Source: Roseateles koreensis (GTDB taxonomy: Bacteria; Pseudomonadota; Gammaproteobacteria; Burkholderiales; Burkholderiaceae_C). From it: a stretch of 64,000 nt of DNA. This document shows, piece by piece, positions 11,010-19,611 of this stretch (the stretch's first letter is position 1; every line of letters begins with the position of its first letter). The position numbers and the translations under genes are program-made. The stretch covers positions 273,230 through 337,229 of the forward strand of contig NZ_JAQQXS010000003.1 in assembly GCF_028595305.1 (NCBI RefSeq), given 5' to 3'. The notes under the pieces were generated by a model. That model was not told the DNA's origin and made no database searches. It was given only the letters and a program-made list of their open reading frames with translations.

Positions 11010-11114
11010 CGGGTGTCCTTGGTGTTGCGGGGTCAACGTGGCACCGAGTATCCGTGTTGCTTGTTTTTTGTTCAAATATATTATTCATGTTCTATCGATT
11101 TGTTTGGTGTATCA

Positions 11115-12029
11115 ATGATCGAGTTACGACCCTTGCGCCAGTTTGTTGCCGTGGCCGAGGAATTGCACTTCGGGCGCGCAGCCCGGCGCCTGCACATGAC
11201 CCAGCCGCCCTTGACCCTGGCGATCCAGAAACTGGAGGCGGACATGGCGGTGCAACTGTTCGAGCGCAGCAGCCGCACAGTGACGCTGACACCTGCGGGC
11301 GCGGCGCTCCTGCCCCAGGCGCAGGCGCTGCTGGCCCAGGCCAGCGCCTTGCCCGGCGTGGTGCAGGCGGCGGCCAAGGGCGAGAGCGGGCGCCTGCGCT
11401 TGGGCTTTGTGTCGACGGTGGGCTATGGTGAGTTGCCGCGCTGGCTGCGGGACTTTCGGGAGTGCTTTCCGGACATCGCTTTGACCTTGCGTGAGTCGAC
11501 CCTGGATGTGCAATTGCAAGCCTTCGATCGCGATGAGTTGGACGCGGGCTTCATCATCCACGCCCCGGGCGCTGTGCCACCGGGGTTTGAGGCCTGCACG
11601 GTCGCCAGTGAGCCCTTGGTGCTGGCCCTGAGCGCCGATTCGCAACTGGCGGGCCACCGGCGTTTGAGCCTGGTCCAGGTGGCGGGTGAGCCGCTGGTGA
11701 TTTTTCCGCGTGAAATCGCGCCCTCTTTGTTTGATGCCATCCTGGCCGTGTACCGGACGCAGGGTGTGGCTGCGGGCATCGTGCAGGAGGCGATTCAGAT
11801 GCAGACCATCGTGAACCTCGTCTCCGCCGGCATGGGCCTAGCCTGGGTACCGGCCAGCGTGCAGAGTTTTCAGCGGCCCGGCGTGGTTTACAAACCCGTG
11901 CAGGGCGCCGTGCCCATCTGTGAGACTAGCTTGATCTGGCGCCGCACTGCCGCGCCTGCGGTGTTGCGCTTTGTTGCCCATGTTCAGCAGGCGGTGGGGC
12001 TTGGGGGCGGCACCATCCACTCGCTATGA
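11115..12029 (+). CDS. LysR family transcriptional regulator
   Basis: A 304-residue protein with an N-terminal winged helix-turn-helix (residues 1-60: LRQFVAVAEELHFGRAAR, then MTQPPLTLAIQKLE) and a C-terminal type 2 periplasmic-binding-like effector domain. The apparent ORF starts far upstream inside ilvD antisense sequence, but family homology begins at the ATG giving MIELRPLRQF, which is chosen here. The divergent arrangement with ilvD over an AT-rich 105-base gap is classical for LysR autoregulation plus control of the neighbour. Control of ilvD is therefore plausible but not shown. The effector is unknown. Confidence 0.9.
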   Translation: MIELRPLRQFVAVAEELHFGRAARRLHMTQPPLTLAIQKLEADMAVQLFERSSRTVTLTPAGAALLPQAQALLAQASALPGVVQAAAKGESGRLRLGFVSTVGYGELPRWLRDFRECFPDIALTLRESTLDVQLQAFDRDELDAGFIIHAPGAVPPGFEACTVASEPLVLALSADSQLAGHRRLSLVQVAGEPLVIFPREIAPSLFDAILAVYRTQGVAAGIVQEAIQMQTIVNLVSAGMGLAWVPASVQSFQRPGVVYKPVQGAVPICETSLIWRRTAAPAVLRFVAHVQQAVGLGGGTIHSL

Positions 12030-12094
12030 TGCCCGCCTTGTGCTCGCCGCCTGTGCTGCGCGGGCGCTGAAATTTTTTGCTCAGGATTGCCACC

Positions 12095-12895
12095 ATGTGG
12101 GTTCACCCCCAGTTCGACCCCATTGCCCTCCGGCTTGGCCCTTTGGCCATTCATTGGTATGGGCTGACTTACCTTGCCGCCTTCGGCATGTTTCTTTGGC
12201 TGGCGAACAAGCGTGTCGCCCAAACGCAATGGGCCAACGCTGGCTGGAGCCGCCGGGATGTGGATGACATCCTGTTCTTTGGCGTGCTGGGCGTGGTGCT
12301 GGGGGGCCGGCTGGGCTACGTGCTGTTTTACAAGCCCGACTACTACCTCCACAACCTGAGCGAAGTATTTGCGGTGTGGAAGGGTGGCATGGCTTTCCAC
12401 GGGGGCTTGCTGGGCGTTATCTTGGCCATGGCCTTGTTTGCCAAGCTGCGCGGCCGCAAGTTCTTTGAGGTGACTGACCTGATTGCCCCTTGCGTGCCCA
12501 CCGGCTTGGCCGCTGGCCGCGTGGGTAACTTCATCAACGGTGAGCTGTGGGGGCGCGTGGCGGATCCCAGTTTGCCCTGGGCCATGGTGTTTCCGCAATC
12601 GGGCACGCTGGTGCCGCGCCACCCCTCGCAAATCTATCAATTCCTGGGGGAAGGCCTCGCGCTGGCGCTGCTGCTGTGGTTGTATTCCCGTAAGCCACGT
12701 GCCACGGGAATGGTGTCGGGCATGTTCTTGATCGGCTATGGCTGCTTCCGCTTTGCGGCGGAGTACTTCCGCGAGCCTGATGATTTTCTGGGCTTGCGGG
12801 CGCTCAACCTGAGTCAGGGACAATGGCTGTCTCTGCCCATGATCGCTGCGGGTATTGCCATTTGGCTGTACGCGAACCAGCGTCAGAAAAACTAA
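12095..12895 (+). CDS. lgt: Prolipoprotein diacylglyceryl transferase
   Basis: This inner-membrane enzyme transfers diacylglycerol from phosphatidylglycerol to the lipobox cysteine of prolipoproteins. The 266-residue protein has multiple membrane helices, the family segment [11 protein letters not shown] and the Lgt signature [14 protein letters not shown]. The ATG giving [12 protein letters not shown] is chosen over a TTG six codons earlier, because it has AGGA at the correct distance and matches the family N-terminus. Only three bases separate it from dnaQ, so the two are likely co-transcribed. Confidence 0.96.
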   Translation: MWVHPQFDPIALRLGPLAIHWYGLTYLAAFGMFLWLANKRVAQTQWANAGWSRRDVDDILFFGVLGVVLGGRLGYVLFYKPDYYLHNLSEVFAVWKGGMAFHGGLLGVILAMALFAKLRGRKFFEVTDLIAPCVPTGLAAGRVGNFINGELWGRVADPSLPWAMVFPQSGTLVPRHPSQIYQFLGEGLALALLLWLYSRKPRATGMVSGMFLIGYGCFRFAAEYFREPDDFLGLRALNLSQGQWLSLPMIAAGIAIWLYANQRQKN

Positions 12896-12898
12896 GTT

Positions 12899-13621
12899 AT
12901 GCGCCAAATCTTCTTCGACACTGAAACCACCGGCCTCCTGGCCGAGGGCGGCGACCGCATCATTGAAATTGGCTGCGTCGAAATGATCAACCGGCAGTTG
13001 ACCGGTAACAACCTGCACCTGTACATCAATCCGCAGCGCGCCAGCCACGAGGACGCCCTGAGGGTCCACGGGCTGACCGAGGCGTTTTTGTCCGACAAGC
13101 CGCTGTTTGCGCAGATCGCCCCGCAGTTGCTGGAGTTCTTGGCCGGTGCTGAATTGGTGATTCACAACGCCCCGTTTGACATCGGCTTTGTGAACGCCGA
13201 GCTGAAGCGCTTGCGCCGGCCACCCATCACCGATGTGGTCGACAACGTGCTTGACACCTTGTTGATGGCGCGCAATATGTTTCCCGGCAAGGCCAACTCG
13301 CTGGACGCACTGTGCCGTCGCCTGGAGGTCGACAACTCGAACCGCAAGTTGCACGGCGCGCTGCTGGACGCCGAGCTTTTGGCCGAGGTTTACATCCGGC
13401 TGACCCGTGGGCAAGACTCGCTGGTGATGGACGATTCGGGCGATAGCTCGGGTGATTCCGCCGATTTTCGTGTTGCCGCCGTAGACCTTCGCTCCTTTGA
13501 CTTGCCTGTGCCGCAAGCCAGCGAAGAGGAGTTGGCTGCCCATGAGAAAGTGCTGTTGGAATTGGATAAAACCAGCGGCGGTAAGCGGGTCTGGATGACC
13601 GAAAAAACAATTTCCGCATGA
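12899..13621 (+). CDS. dnaQ: DNA polymerase III epsilon subunit, 3'-5' proofreading exonuclease
   Basis: A 240-residue DEDDh exonuclease. Exo I is FFDTETTG near residue 5, Exo II is HNAPFDIGF, and Exo III is HGALLDAELL with the catalytic His and Asp. These residues bind the two metals that hydrolyse mismatched 3' ends within the polymerase III core. Length and the C-terminal tail, which binds the alpha subunit, are as usual for proteobacterial DnaQ. It follows lgt immediately. Confidence 0.96.
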   Translation: MRQIFFDTETTGLLAEGGDRIIEIGCVEMINRQLTGNNLHLYINPQRASHEDALRVHGLTEAFLSDKPLFAQIAPQLLEFLAGAELVIHNAPFDIGFVNAELKRLRRPPITDVVDNVLDTLLMARNMFPGKANSLDALCRRLEVDNSNRKLHGALLDAELLAEVYIRLTRGQDSLVMDDSGDSSGDSADFRVAAVDLRSFDLPVPQASEEELAAHEKVLLELDKTSGGKRVWMTEKTISA

Positions 13622-13760
13622 AATTGATGCAAGCCCAGAAAAGTCATGGCATAATCGTGGGCTTCCCGGTTAGTGAATATTTGATTCGCAACGCAGCCGG
13701 TTTTTTGGGCCCTGCAGCACGCTGAAAAGCGGGCAGCAAGAACCAGAAAATCAAATAGCC

Positions 13761-13835
13761 GGGCGGTTAGCTCAGCGGTAGAGCACTGCCTTCACACGGC
13801 AGGGGTCGCAGGTTCGAACCCTGCACCGCCCACCA
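13761..13835 (+). tRNA. tRNA-Val(CAC), first copy
   Basis: A complete cloverleaf: acceptor GGGCGGT pairs with ACCGCCC, the D arm contains AGCGGTA, the anticodon stem CTGCC/GGCAG encloses loop TTCACAC (anticodon CAC, valine GTG codons), and the T arm GCAGG-TTCGAAC-CCTGC is intact. CCA is encoded. A CATAAT -10-like sequence lies at 13650-13655. Confidence 0.96.
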
Positions 13836-13914
13836 CATTCATCAACAAATTTGTTGGTTTGTGAGGCTGCGATTGGGGAGAGTACCGAAGCGGTACGAAA
13901 CCGATTTCAAAATC

Positions 13915-13989
13915 GGGCGATTAACTCAGCGGTAGAGTGCCACCTTCACACGGTGGAAGTCACATGTTCGATCCATGTATCGCCCACCA
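13915..13989 (+). tRNA. tRNA-Val(CAC), second divergent copy
   Basis: Acceptor GGGCGAT/ATCGCCC, anticodon stem CCACC/GGTGG with the same loop TTCACAC (anticodon CAC), and T arm ACATG-TTCGATC-CATGT. CCA is encoded. The loops match the first copy but all stems have drifted with compensating changes, so this is a functional diverged isodecoder rather than a recent duplicate. A small hairpin, GTACCG-AAG-CGGTAC, lies in the spacer between the two tRNAs. Confidence 0.94.
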
Positions 13990-14037
13990 AATTCGCCTCG
14001 GCAATCGCATCGAGGCAGCCCTTCAGGGCGCATAGAG

Positions 14038-14072
14038 TCCACCTCGCCAAGCATGGCGACGGTGGATTTTTT
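14038..14072 (+). terminator. Intrinsic terminator after the tRNA-Val pair
   Basis: TCCACC-TCGCCA pairs with TGGCGA-(C)-GGTGGA across an AGCA loop, a 12-bp stem with a single bulge, followed by TTTTTT. It probably ends the tRNA transcript. From here to the GH43 start nothing gene-like is seen apart from the palindrome at 14246-14270. Confidence 0.8.
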
Positions 14073-14245
14073 GTGTCTGCGCGTTGTATCTGCGGTCGAC
14101 GAATGCGTTGGGTGCGTCGCTCTTGTGCCACCCCGCACGCTGGTCTGAACTGCCCGCCGTCTTCGTGCGCTACTCGAGATCGTCAACGCGCTCCTCTCGC
14201 AACGCCAGGCCTTGGCCTCTGTCATAGGTAAACCCCTTGTTGTGG

Positions 14246-14270
14246 TTAGTTTGTTCGTCGAGCAAACTAA
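14246..14270. promoter_or_regulatory. 25-bp palindrome, candidate operator of the glycosidase operon
   Basis: TTAGTTTGTTCG and CGAGCAAACTAA form a near-perfect inverted repeat (11 of 12 positions) around a central T. It lies about 57 bases upstream of the GH43 start codon and is not followed by a T run, so it looks more like a repressor binding site than a terminator. No regulator gene is adjacent, and the cognate protein is unknown. Confidence 0.45.
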
Positions 14271-14326
14271 TGTCGGCCGAATTGCAGCAAGCTGTGCTTC
14301 GAGTTGACAAAAATAGGGGGGCAGCG

Positions 14327-15946
14327 ATGTTGACGCGAAGGGCATTCAAGGCGGCCTTGGCTGGGGCACTCGTCGCGCAAGGGTCGGACGCGCATGCGGT
14401 GACTCGTGCCGCGAATCGTGCGCACCCGGTGGGCTCGTCCGGTGTTGGTCTGGAGGGTCAGCGGCGGGCTGACCTCGGCCGGGGGCGTTATCTCAATCCC
14501 ATCGTGTCCGGGGATCACGCGGACCCGACGGTGTTGAAGGACGGCGCGAACTACTACATGACGTTCTCGTCTTTCCAGTCTTGCCCAGGTGCCGTGATCT
14601 GGCATTCGCAGGACTTGGTGAGTTGGGCGCCCATCGTGGCGGCGCTCCAGGTGCCAATTGGCAGCGTCTGGGCGATGGACCTGATCAAGCACGAAGGACG
14701 CTATTACCTGTATATCCCAGTCCTGGCGGATGCTGGCACCGGCATTTATGTCGTCTACGCGGATGACATTCGCGGCCCCTGGAGCGCACCAATCGATTTA
14801 CACGTTCTCGGCTGCATTGATCCTGGGCATGTGGTCGGTGAAGACGGGCGACGCTACTTGTTTGTCAACGGCGGAAGGCGTGTGCGACTGAGTGCCGATG
14901 GGCTGGCCACCGACGGCCCCGTGGAGTCAGGCGCTTGGCAGCCCTGGCAATATCCGGCGGACTGGGTGGTTGAAATGTTTGCGCCCGAGGGGCCCAAATT
15001 GTTTCGCCGGGGGGAATGGTTTTATCTGGTGTCGGCGGTTGGTGGCACGGCTGGCCCGCCGACAAGCCATATGGTCACGGCGGCGCGTGCACGATCCGTG
15101 CATGGGCCCTGGGAGCATTGCCCGCAGAACCCGATTGTCAGAACGCAAGATGCCAACGAGCCTTGGTGGTCGCGCGGCCATGCCAGCGTGGTCGAAGGCC
15201 CGGGCGGCGATTGGTGGATGGTCTATCACGGCTACGAGAACGGCATGCGAACCTTGGGTCGACAGACGCTGCTGGAGCCGATCGAATGGACGGTGGACGG
15301 CTGGTTTCGGGCCCGTGGCGGCCGACTGGACAAGCCCTTGCCCAAGCCCAAGGGCGGGATGGCCGGCCCTGCCGGCGTGCCTTTGTCCGATGCGTTTACC
15401 GGGCCGCGGCTGGGGCTTCAGTGGGGCTTTCACGCCGCCGGTAGGGACGAGGCGGCGCGGGTGCGATTCGACGGTGACGGGCTTTTGCTGGAAGGCAAGG
15501 GCCGCGCATTCGGCGATTGCTCTCCCTTGACATGCATCGTGGGTGATCGAAGTTATGAGGTCGCCGCTGAATTCGAGATCCAGGGCGGCGTTCATGGCGA
15601 CTTTCACTGCGGTCTGGGTGTCTTCTACAACGAGAGGGGTTATGCCGGCATCGCTTTCAGCCGCTCCCAGATGTTGACTTATGGCTACGGAGATGAGCAG
15701 CGCTGGATGCGCGAAGAGATGGCGGTCTCAAAGGTCAACATCCGCATGCTCAACCGTGAAAACGTCTTGACCTTTCACTATTCGGTCAACGGACAACCGT
15801 GGAAACAACATGCATGGCAGATGGAAGTCTCAGGCATGCATCACAACGTTTTTGGCGGCTTTCTCAGCTTGAAGGCGGCCCTGTTCAGTGCCGGTGTGGG
15901 TGAGGTGCGTATTCGAAATTTTGTATATCGGGGGCTCCAGTCATGA
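14327..15946 (+). CDS. GH43-family glycoside hydrolase with C-terminal beta-sandwich domain
   Basis: A 539-residue secreted enzyme of the five-bladed propeller GH43 family (xylosidase/arabinofuranosidase activities). The catalytic triad is visible: D66 in DHADPTV, D118 in VWAMDL and E221 in APEGPKL. Residues 375-539 form a concanavalin-like domain that in GH43 enzymes shapes the substrate pocket. The start giving MLTRRAFKAALAGALVAQG is chosen because AGGGGGG precedes it and because it yields a twin-arginine-like signal peptide. The open frame 30 codons upstream lacks a ribosome site. It overlaps the GH39 gene by 4 bases (ATGA), so the two are translationally coupled. The exact sugar is not predictable. 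Confidence 0.88.
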   Translation: MLTRRAFKAALAGALVAQGSDAHAVTRAANRAHPVGSSGVGLEGQRRADLGRGRYLNPIVSGDHADPTVLKDGANYYMTFSSFQSCPGAVIWHSQDLVSWAPIVAALQVPIGSVWAMDLIKHEGRYYLYIPVLADAGTGIYVVYADDIRGPWSAPIDLHVLGCIDPGHVVGEDGRRYLFVNGGRRVRLSADGLATDGPVESGAWQPWQYPADWVVEMFAPEGPKLFRRGEWFYLVSAVGGTAGPPTSHMVTAARARSVHGPWEHCPQNPIVRTQDANEPWWSRGHASVVEGPGGDWWMVYHGYENGMRTLGRQTLLEPIEWTVDGWFRARGGRLDKPLPKPKGGMAGPAGVPLSDAFTGPRLGLQWGFHAAGRDEAARVRFDGDGLLLEGKGRAFGDCSPLTCIVGDRSYEVAAEFEIQGGVHGDFHCGLGVFYNERGYAGIAFSRSQMLTYGYGDEQRWMREEMAVSKVNIRMLNRENVLTFHYSVNGQPWKQHAWQMEVSGMHHNVFGGFLSLKAALFSAGVGEVRIRNFVYRGLQS

Positions 15947-17529
15947 ATGGATTTAGACCCTGGCGCCGCCGCGAGCTGCTGTCGGCGGCAACTGTGTTTG
16001 CGCTTGCTAACGACAATAGCTTTGCGGCCCGGAGCCGGCGCGAGATCGCGTTGGACCTGACCCAGGCCACCCGGCCGATGGACCGTTTTTTTGACCACTG
16101 CGTCGGGTCGGACTACCCGGGTACGCTCTATCGCGAAGATTCGCTGGCGCAACTGAAGGAGGCTGTGGCGGAGCTAGGATTTCGCTACTTGCGCTTTCAC
16201 GCGATCTTTCACGATGTCTTCAAGACCGTGCGGCAAGAGGGCAATGGGCAACTGGTCTTTGACTTTACAGGCATAGACAAGCTTTATGACGCGATGCTGG
16301 CGCTCCGCATCCGCCCCTTTGTCGAACTTGGGTTCACGCCCCAGGCCTTGGCAACGTCGAATGCCAAGATTTTTTACTGGGCTGGCGGAACGTCGCATCC
16401 CGAGCCTGAAGGCTGGCAGCAACTGATCGACGCCTTCACCCGGCACCTGCTGCAGCGCTACGGCGCGGCGGAGGTGCGTCAGTGGTATTTCGAGGTTTGG
16501 AACGAGCCCAATCTCGACGGTTTTTGGGAGGGGGCTGACCGTCAGGCATATTTTGAGCTTTACTCGCGCACTGCCAAAACGATGAAGGCGATCGATCCGC
16601 ACCTGCGCCTTGGTGGGCCCTCGACGGCCGGGGCCGCCTGGGTGCCGGAGTTTCTGGCCCACGCCAAAGCGACCGATACGCCGGTGGACTTCATCACCAC
16701 GCACACTTATGGCGTGGACCATGGCTTTCTTGACGAGTTCGGTGTGGATGACCGTCAGTTGTCACCGTCGCCGGACGCCATCGTGGGCGATGTACGTCGG
16801 GTTCGCGCGGCGATTCAGGCGTCGCACCTGCCGGGGCTGCCGCTGTTCTTTACTGAGTGGAGCACCAGTTACAACCCGCGTGACAAAGTTCATGACAGCT
16901 ATATGAGCGCCGCCTACGTGCTGACCAAGCTCAAGCAGACGCAGGGGCTGGCTCAGTCGATGAGCTACTGGACTTTCAGTGACTTGTTTGAAGAGCCCGG
17001 GCCTCCGGATGCCGCTTTCCATGGTGGTTTCGGCATGATGACCCGTGATGGCATTCGCAAGCCGATCTGGTTTGCCTACAAATACCTGGCGGCCTTGTTG
17101 GCGCGGGAAATTCCAACCCATGACCCGTACTGTTGGGCCAGCACAGACGGTGGCAGTGTGCGGGCTGTTCTATGGGATTGGCGCAACCCGGATCAGAAGG
17201 TCAGCAATCGCCCGTTTTTTGGCTCGCTTCAACCCGCCCGCGACGTGGGTACGGTGTCCATCCGTTTGCAGGGGCTGCAAGCCGGCCGCTATCGGCTTGA
17301 ATGGCATCGCGTGGGTTACAACGCCAATGACGCCCAATCCGCCTATCTGCAGATGGGGGCGCCGAAGGACCTTGACGTTACACAACTGCAGCAGTTGCAG
17401 GCGCTCACCATGGATGTGCCGGAGTCGCAACGAGAACTCCAGGTCACAAAGGCGGGCGCCTTGACGCTGACCATCGATTTGCGCAGTCATGACGTGCTTC
17501 AACTGCGACTGGACAGGCTGGCGGGATAG
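15943..17529 (+). CDS. GH39-family glycoside hydrolase (beta-xylosidase-like)
   Basis: A 528-residue retaining glycosidase. The acid/base is E188 in VWNEPNLDG and the nucleophile is E305 in FFTEWSTSY, both in the clan A (beta/alpha)8 barrel. A C-terminal beta domain follows from about residue 420. The N-terminus GFRPWRRRELLSAATVFAL is a twin-arginine-like signal, so export of the folded enzyme is likely, as for its GH43 partner. GH39 members act on xylosides or on iduronic and other uronic or deoxy sugars. With GH43 this suggests degradation of a xylan-like or arabinose-decorated glycan, an inference. Confidence 0.88.
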   Translation: MNGFRPWRRRELLSAATVFALANDNSFAARSRREIALDLTQATRPMDRFFDHCVGSDYPGTLYREDSLAQLKEAVAELGFRYLRFHAIFHDVFKTVRQEGNGQLVFDFTGIDKLYDAMLALRIRPFVELGFTPQALATSNAKIFYWAGGTSHPEPEGWQQLIDAFTRHLLQRYGAAEVRQWYFEVWNEPNLDGFWEGADRQAYFELYSRTAKTMKAIDPHLRLGGPSTAGAAWVPEFLAHAKATDTPVDFITTHTYGVDHGFLDEFGVDDRQLSPSPDAIVGDVRRVRAAIQASHLPGLPLFFTEWSTSYNPRDKVHDSYMSAAYVLTKLKQTQGLAQSMSYWTFSDLFEEPGPPDAAFHGGFGMMTRDGIRKPIWFAYKYLAALLAREIPTHDPYCWASTDGGSVRAVLWDWRNPDQKVSNRPFFGSLQPARDVGTVSIRLQGLQAGRYRLEWHRVGYNANDAQSAYLQMGAPKDLDVTQLQQLQALTMDVPESQRELQVTKAGALTLTIDLRSHDVLQLRLDRLAG

Positions 17530-17583
17530 CTCAGGCATGGCGCAGCATGTGTTGTGCCGCGCGCCGATTCTTAGCGTACTGTC

Positions 17584-18360
17584 TCAGTTTCGATAAGAGT
17601 TGACGATCTTGTTCATCTCGCCAGATCTCTTGAAGTTGTCCAACTCGGCATTCATTTTTTCAATGAAATCAGCCTTGAAGGTCGCAGCCGATGTGGCGCT
17701 GTAAGCAATGTGCGCGGTCTGTTCGGCGAGTCGAACCACTTCGCTGATTTTCACGTCGGCAAACGCCGGGTCAGCGTGTAGCTTTCTGAGTGAGTACAAG
17801 ATGGAGTCGCGGTCGTTCGCATAGCAATGGATGTGGTTGGACGCCAGCATCCGCAGGTTGCGTTCGTTGCCTTTGACCTCACTCATGACGAACTTGCCGT
17901 TCTTCGCGGCCTCGGTGAAACCTTCTGAAAGCATGAACCCCGCATTCACGCCGATCGTCAGGCCCGCAAAGTCGTCAGGAAATTTCATGACCGCTGACTT
18001 GATGGCATCCTGCCGGCAGAAGATCACAACCTCTTCTGTATACAGCGGCACGGAGTACGCTTGGATGAAGTGGCGGCTCTTGTTGATGTAGGGTGGAAAC
18101 AGCGCAAACGATGCCCCTGTTTTCAGCTCCAACAAGCCGCGCCGCCAGTTGATGGACTTCAACTCGATTTCATAGGCTGGTTTGAGCCTTTCGGCCACGA
18201 CGCGCAGCGCGTCGACGTAGATGCCCTTGAAGTGACCGGCTTCAAGATACGAGTAGGGCGCATAGTCTTCGTCCCCATAGATGACGACTTTTTCGGCGGC
18301 GCGAGATGCCACGGCCAGCCAGGGCGCCACGACAAGCACAAGCCATGCAATGGATTTCAT
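17584..18360 (-). CDS. Periplasmic solute-binding protein family 3-like
   Basis: A 258-residue protein with a signal peptide (MKSIAWLVLVVAPWLAVASRA) followed by VVIYGDEDYAPYSYLEAGHF, the usual beginning of amino-acid-type solute-binding domains (SBP_bac_3). The ATG was chosen for that signal peptide; the open frame runs 78 codons further without support, and the ribosome site is weak. No ABC permease or ATPase is adjacent. Such orphan proteins often serve as sensors or have diverged from transport. It is the first of three similar genes on this strand. Confidence 0.75.
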   Translation of the reverse strand: MKSIAWLVLVVAPWLAVASRAAEKVVIYGDEDYAPYSYLEAGHFKGIYVDALRVVAERLKPAYEIELKSINWRRGLLELKTGASFALFPPYINKSRHFIQAYSVPLYTEEVVIFCRQDAIKSAVMKFPDDFAGLTIGVNAGFMLSEGFTEAAKNGKFVMSEVKGNERNLRMLASNHIHCYANDRDSILYSLRKLHADPAFADVKISEVVRLAEQTAHIAYSATSAATFKADFIEKMNAELDNFKRSGEMNKIVNSYRN

Positions 18361-18651
18361 AGCGTATTTTGAGGCGACTATCGACCTGATGCGTTGACTC
18401 CTACGTTTGTAAACGACTTTTTGTTTGGCGGGTGAAGTGCTTGTTACCGATGGACCGAGATAGTTTCGTGGCCCGCGCCTTTCGGCGTTATATCGCAAGC
18501 ATTTGGCACCCCTTGGGGCAGTACCCTGGCCCAAGTTTCCAATGACCGGCTGGCATTGTGGAGCGCCCAATACAAACGGTATGGGGATGCGCAAGCGTTG
18601 TCTGCTCAGTAGGAGATGTTCGATCTAGGTTGCCGTTTGGCAACCTCTCTG

Positions 18652-19611
18652 TTACTTGGGCAGTAAACGCCCTGCACCGCCGGAGGCGGCAATGGCGGCG
18701 TCAATGCGCCCCAACAGCCTGGGTGACATTGCCTTGTTGCACATCAGATAGGAAGCTTGGCCGACCACGTCCGCAAATACGGTGGCGTCCAATGGACTTG
18801 TTGGATTCTCGGTTCGAAAGGCCTCAAACAGGTCCTGGGGCAATAAGGTGAAGTCACCCCGATTTTGCGTCAGCATGCGTAGAACCTGGCCTGCAGGCAC
18901 GCTGGGGCGCTCCACATGGCCTCGCAGCTTTGCGATCATCCCGTCGATCTGGTTACCAAGAGAGAGACCGCCGGCGAATAATGCGCGCAAATCGGTCTTC
19001 TGCGTAAAGTCGTTAAGCGTATGGAACTGCCTGACCGCACCCGTCACTTCCGGGCGGCTGACCACCACCCATGGCAAATCCAGGAAAATCGCCTGCGAAA
19101 AAACAAATAGGGCTTCTCGCTCTTTCGTCTTGTAAACGCCGATGGAACACGCAGGATTTCCATATTGCAGCGTTTCCTGATCCCGGCGTTTGAGCGGCAT
19201 CTCGATAAATCTTGCATGAACCCCGGCCCGTGCCAACACCAACTGGGCTTTGTCATACAGCGGCCCTCCAATGCGCCCGTCGCCATTTGGAGATTTCTCG
19301 CTCTCGACCAAAGGGGGACGATTGCTGAAGTGAATGGTCAACTCCGCCTGTTCCTCACCCACCGGGCCAGTGCCCGCATGGCCTGCTGGTAAAAAAATCA
19401 ATAGCGCCGCCGCTGCGACACCTCGCCACCGTCTTCGCACAGAATCAACGTTGCCAGCGGAAGGTGTATCTACCCCAAGGCGTTGTGAAATGGCCTGGCT
19501 GAACGATTCTTGCATGCGCCGATTCTGCCCCATCAAATCGAGCGATCTACAAGCTGGGTAACTCTGGAGACACCCTCCAACGCCTGTTTGTTGGACGACG
19601 TGAATCGTCAA
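18652..19611 (-). CDS. Putative periplasmic solute-binding-like protein (start uncertain)
   Basis: The mature part (ELTIHFSNRPPLVESEKS...) resembles divergent SBP_bac_3 or transporter-substrate-binding proteins, and a hydrophobic signal (GVAAAALLIFLPAGHA) precedes it. The longest frame starts with TTG overlapping the stop of the preceding gene by 4 bases, giving an unusually long leader. An internal GTG at 19440 would give a compact signal MRRRWRGVAAAALLIFLPAGHA and is an attractive alternative; ATGs at 19533 and 19515 are also possible. No transporter partners are adjacent. The ligand is unknown. Confidence 0.62.
   Translation of the reverse strand: MTIHVVQQTGVGGCLQSYPACRSLDLMGQNRRMQESFSQAISQRLGVDTPSAGNVDSVRRRWRGVAAAALLIFLPAGHAGTGPVGEEQAELTIHFSNRPPLVESEKSPNGDGRIGGPLYDKAQLVLARAGVHARFIEMPLKRRDQETLQYGNPACSIGVYKTKEREALFVFSQAIFLDLPWVVVSRPEVTGAVRQFHTLNDFTQKTDLRALFAGGLSLGNQIDGMIAKLRGHVERPSVPAGQVLRMLTQNRGDFTLLPQDLFEAFRTENPTSPLDATVFADVVGQASYLMCNKAMSPRLLGRIDAAIAASGGAGRLLPK

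Noticed and set aside
9285..11114. Long plus-strand frame antisense to ilvD and continuous with the LysR gene
   Set aside because: The upstream 600 codons mirror ilvD and lack protein-like features; LysR homology starts at 11115.
11984..13543. 519-codon minus-strand frame over lgt and dnaQ
   Set aside because: Both plus-strand genes are unmistakable; the antisense frame has low-complexity His/Gln/Arg content.
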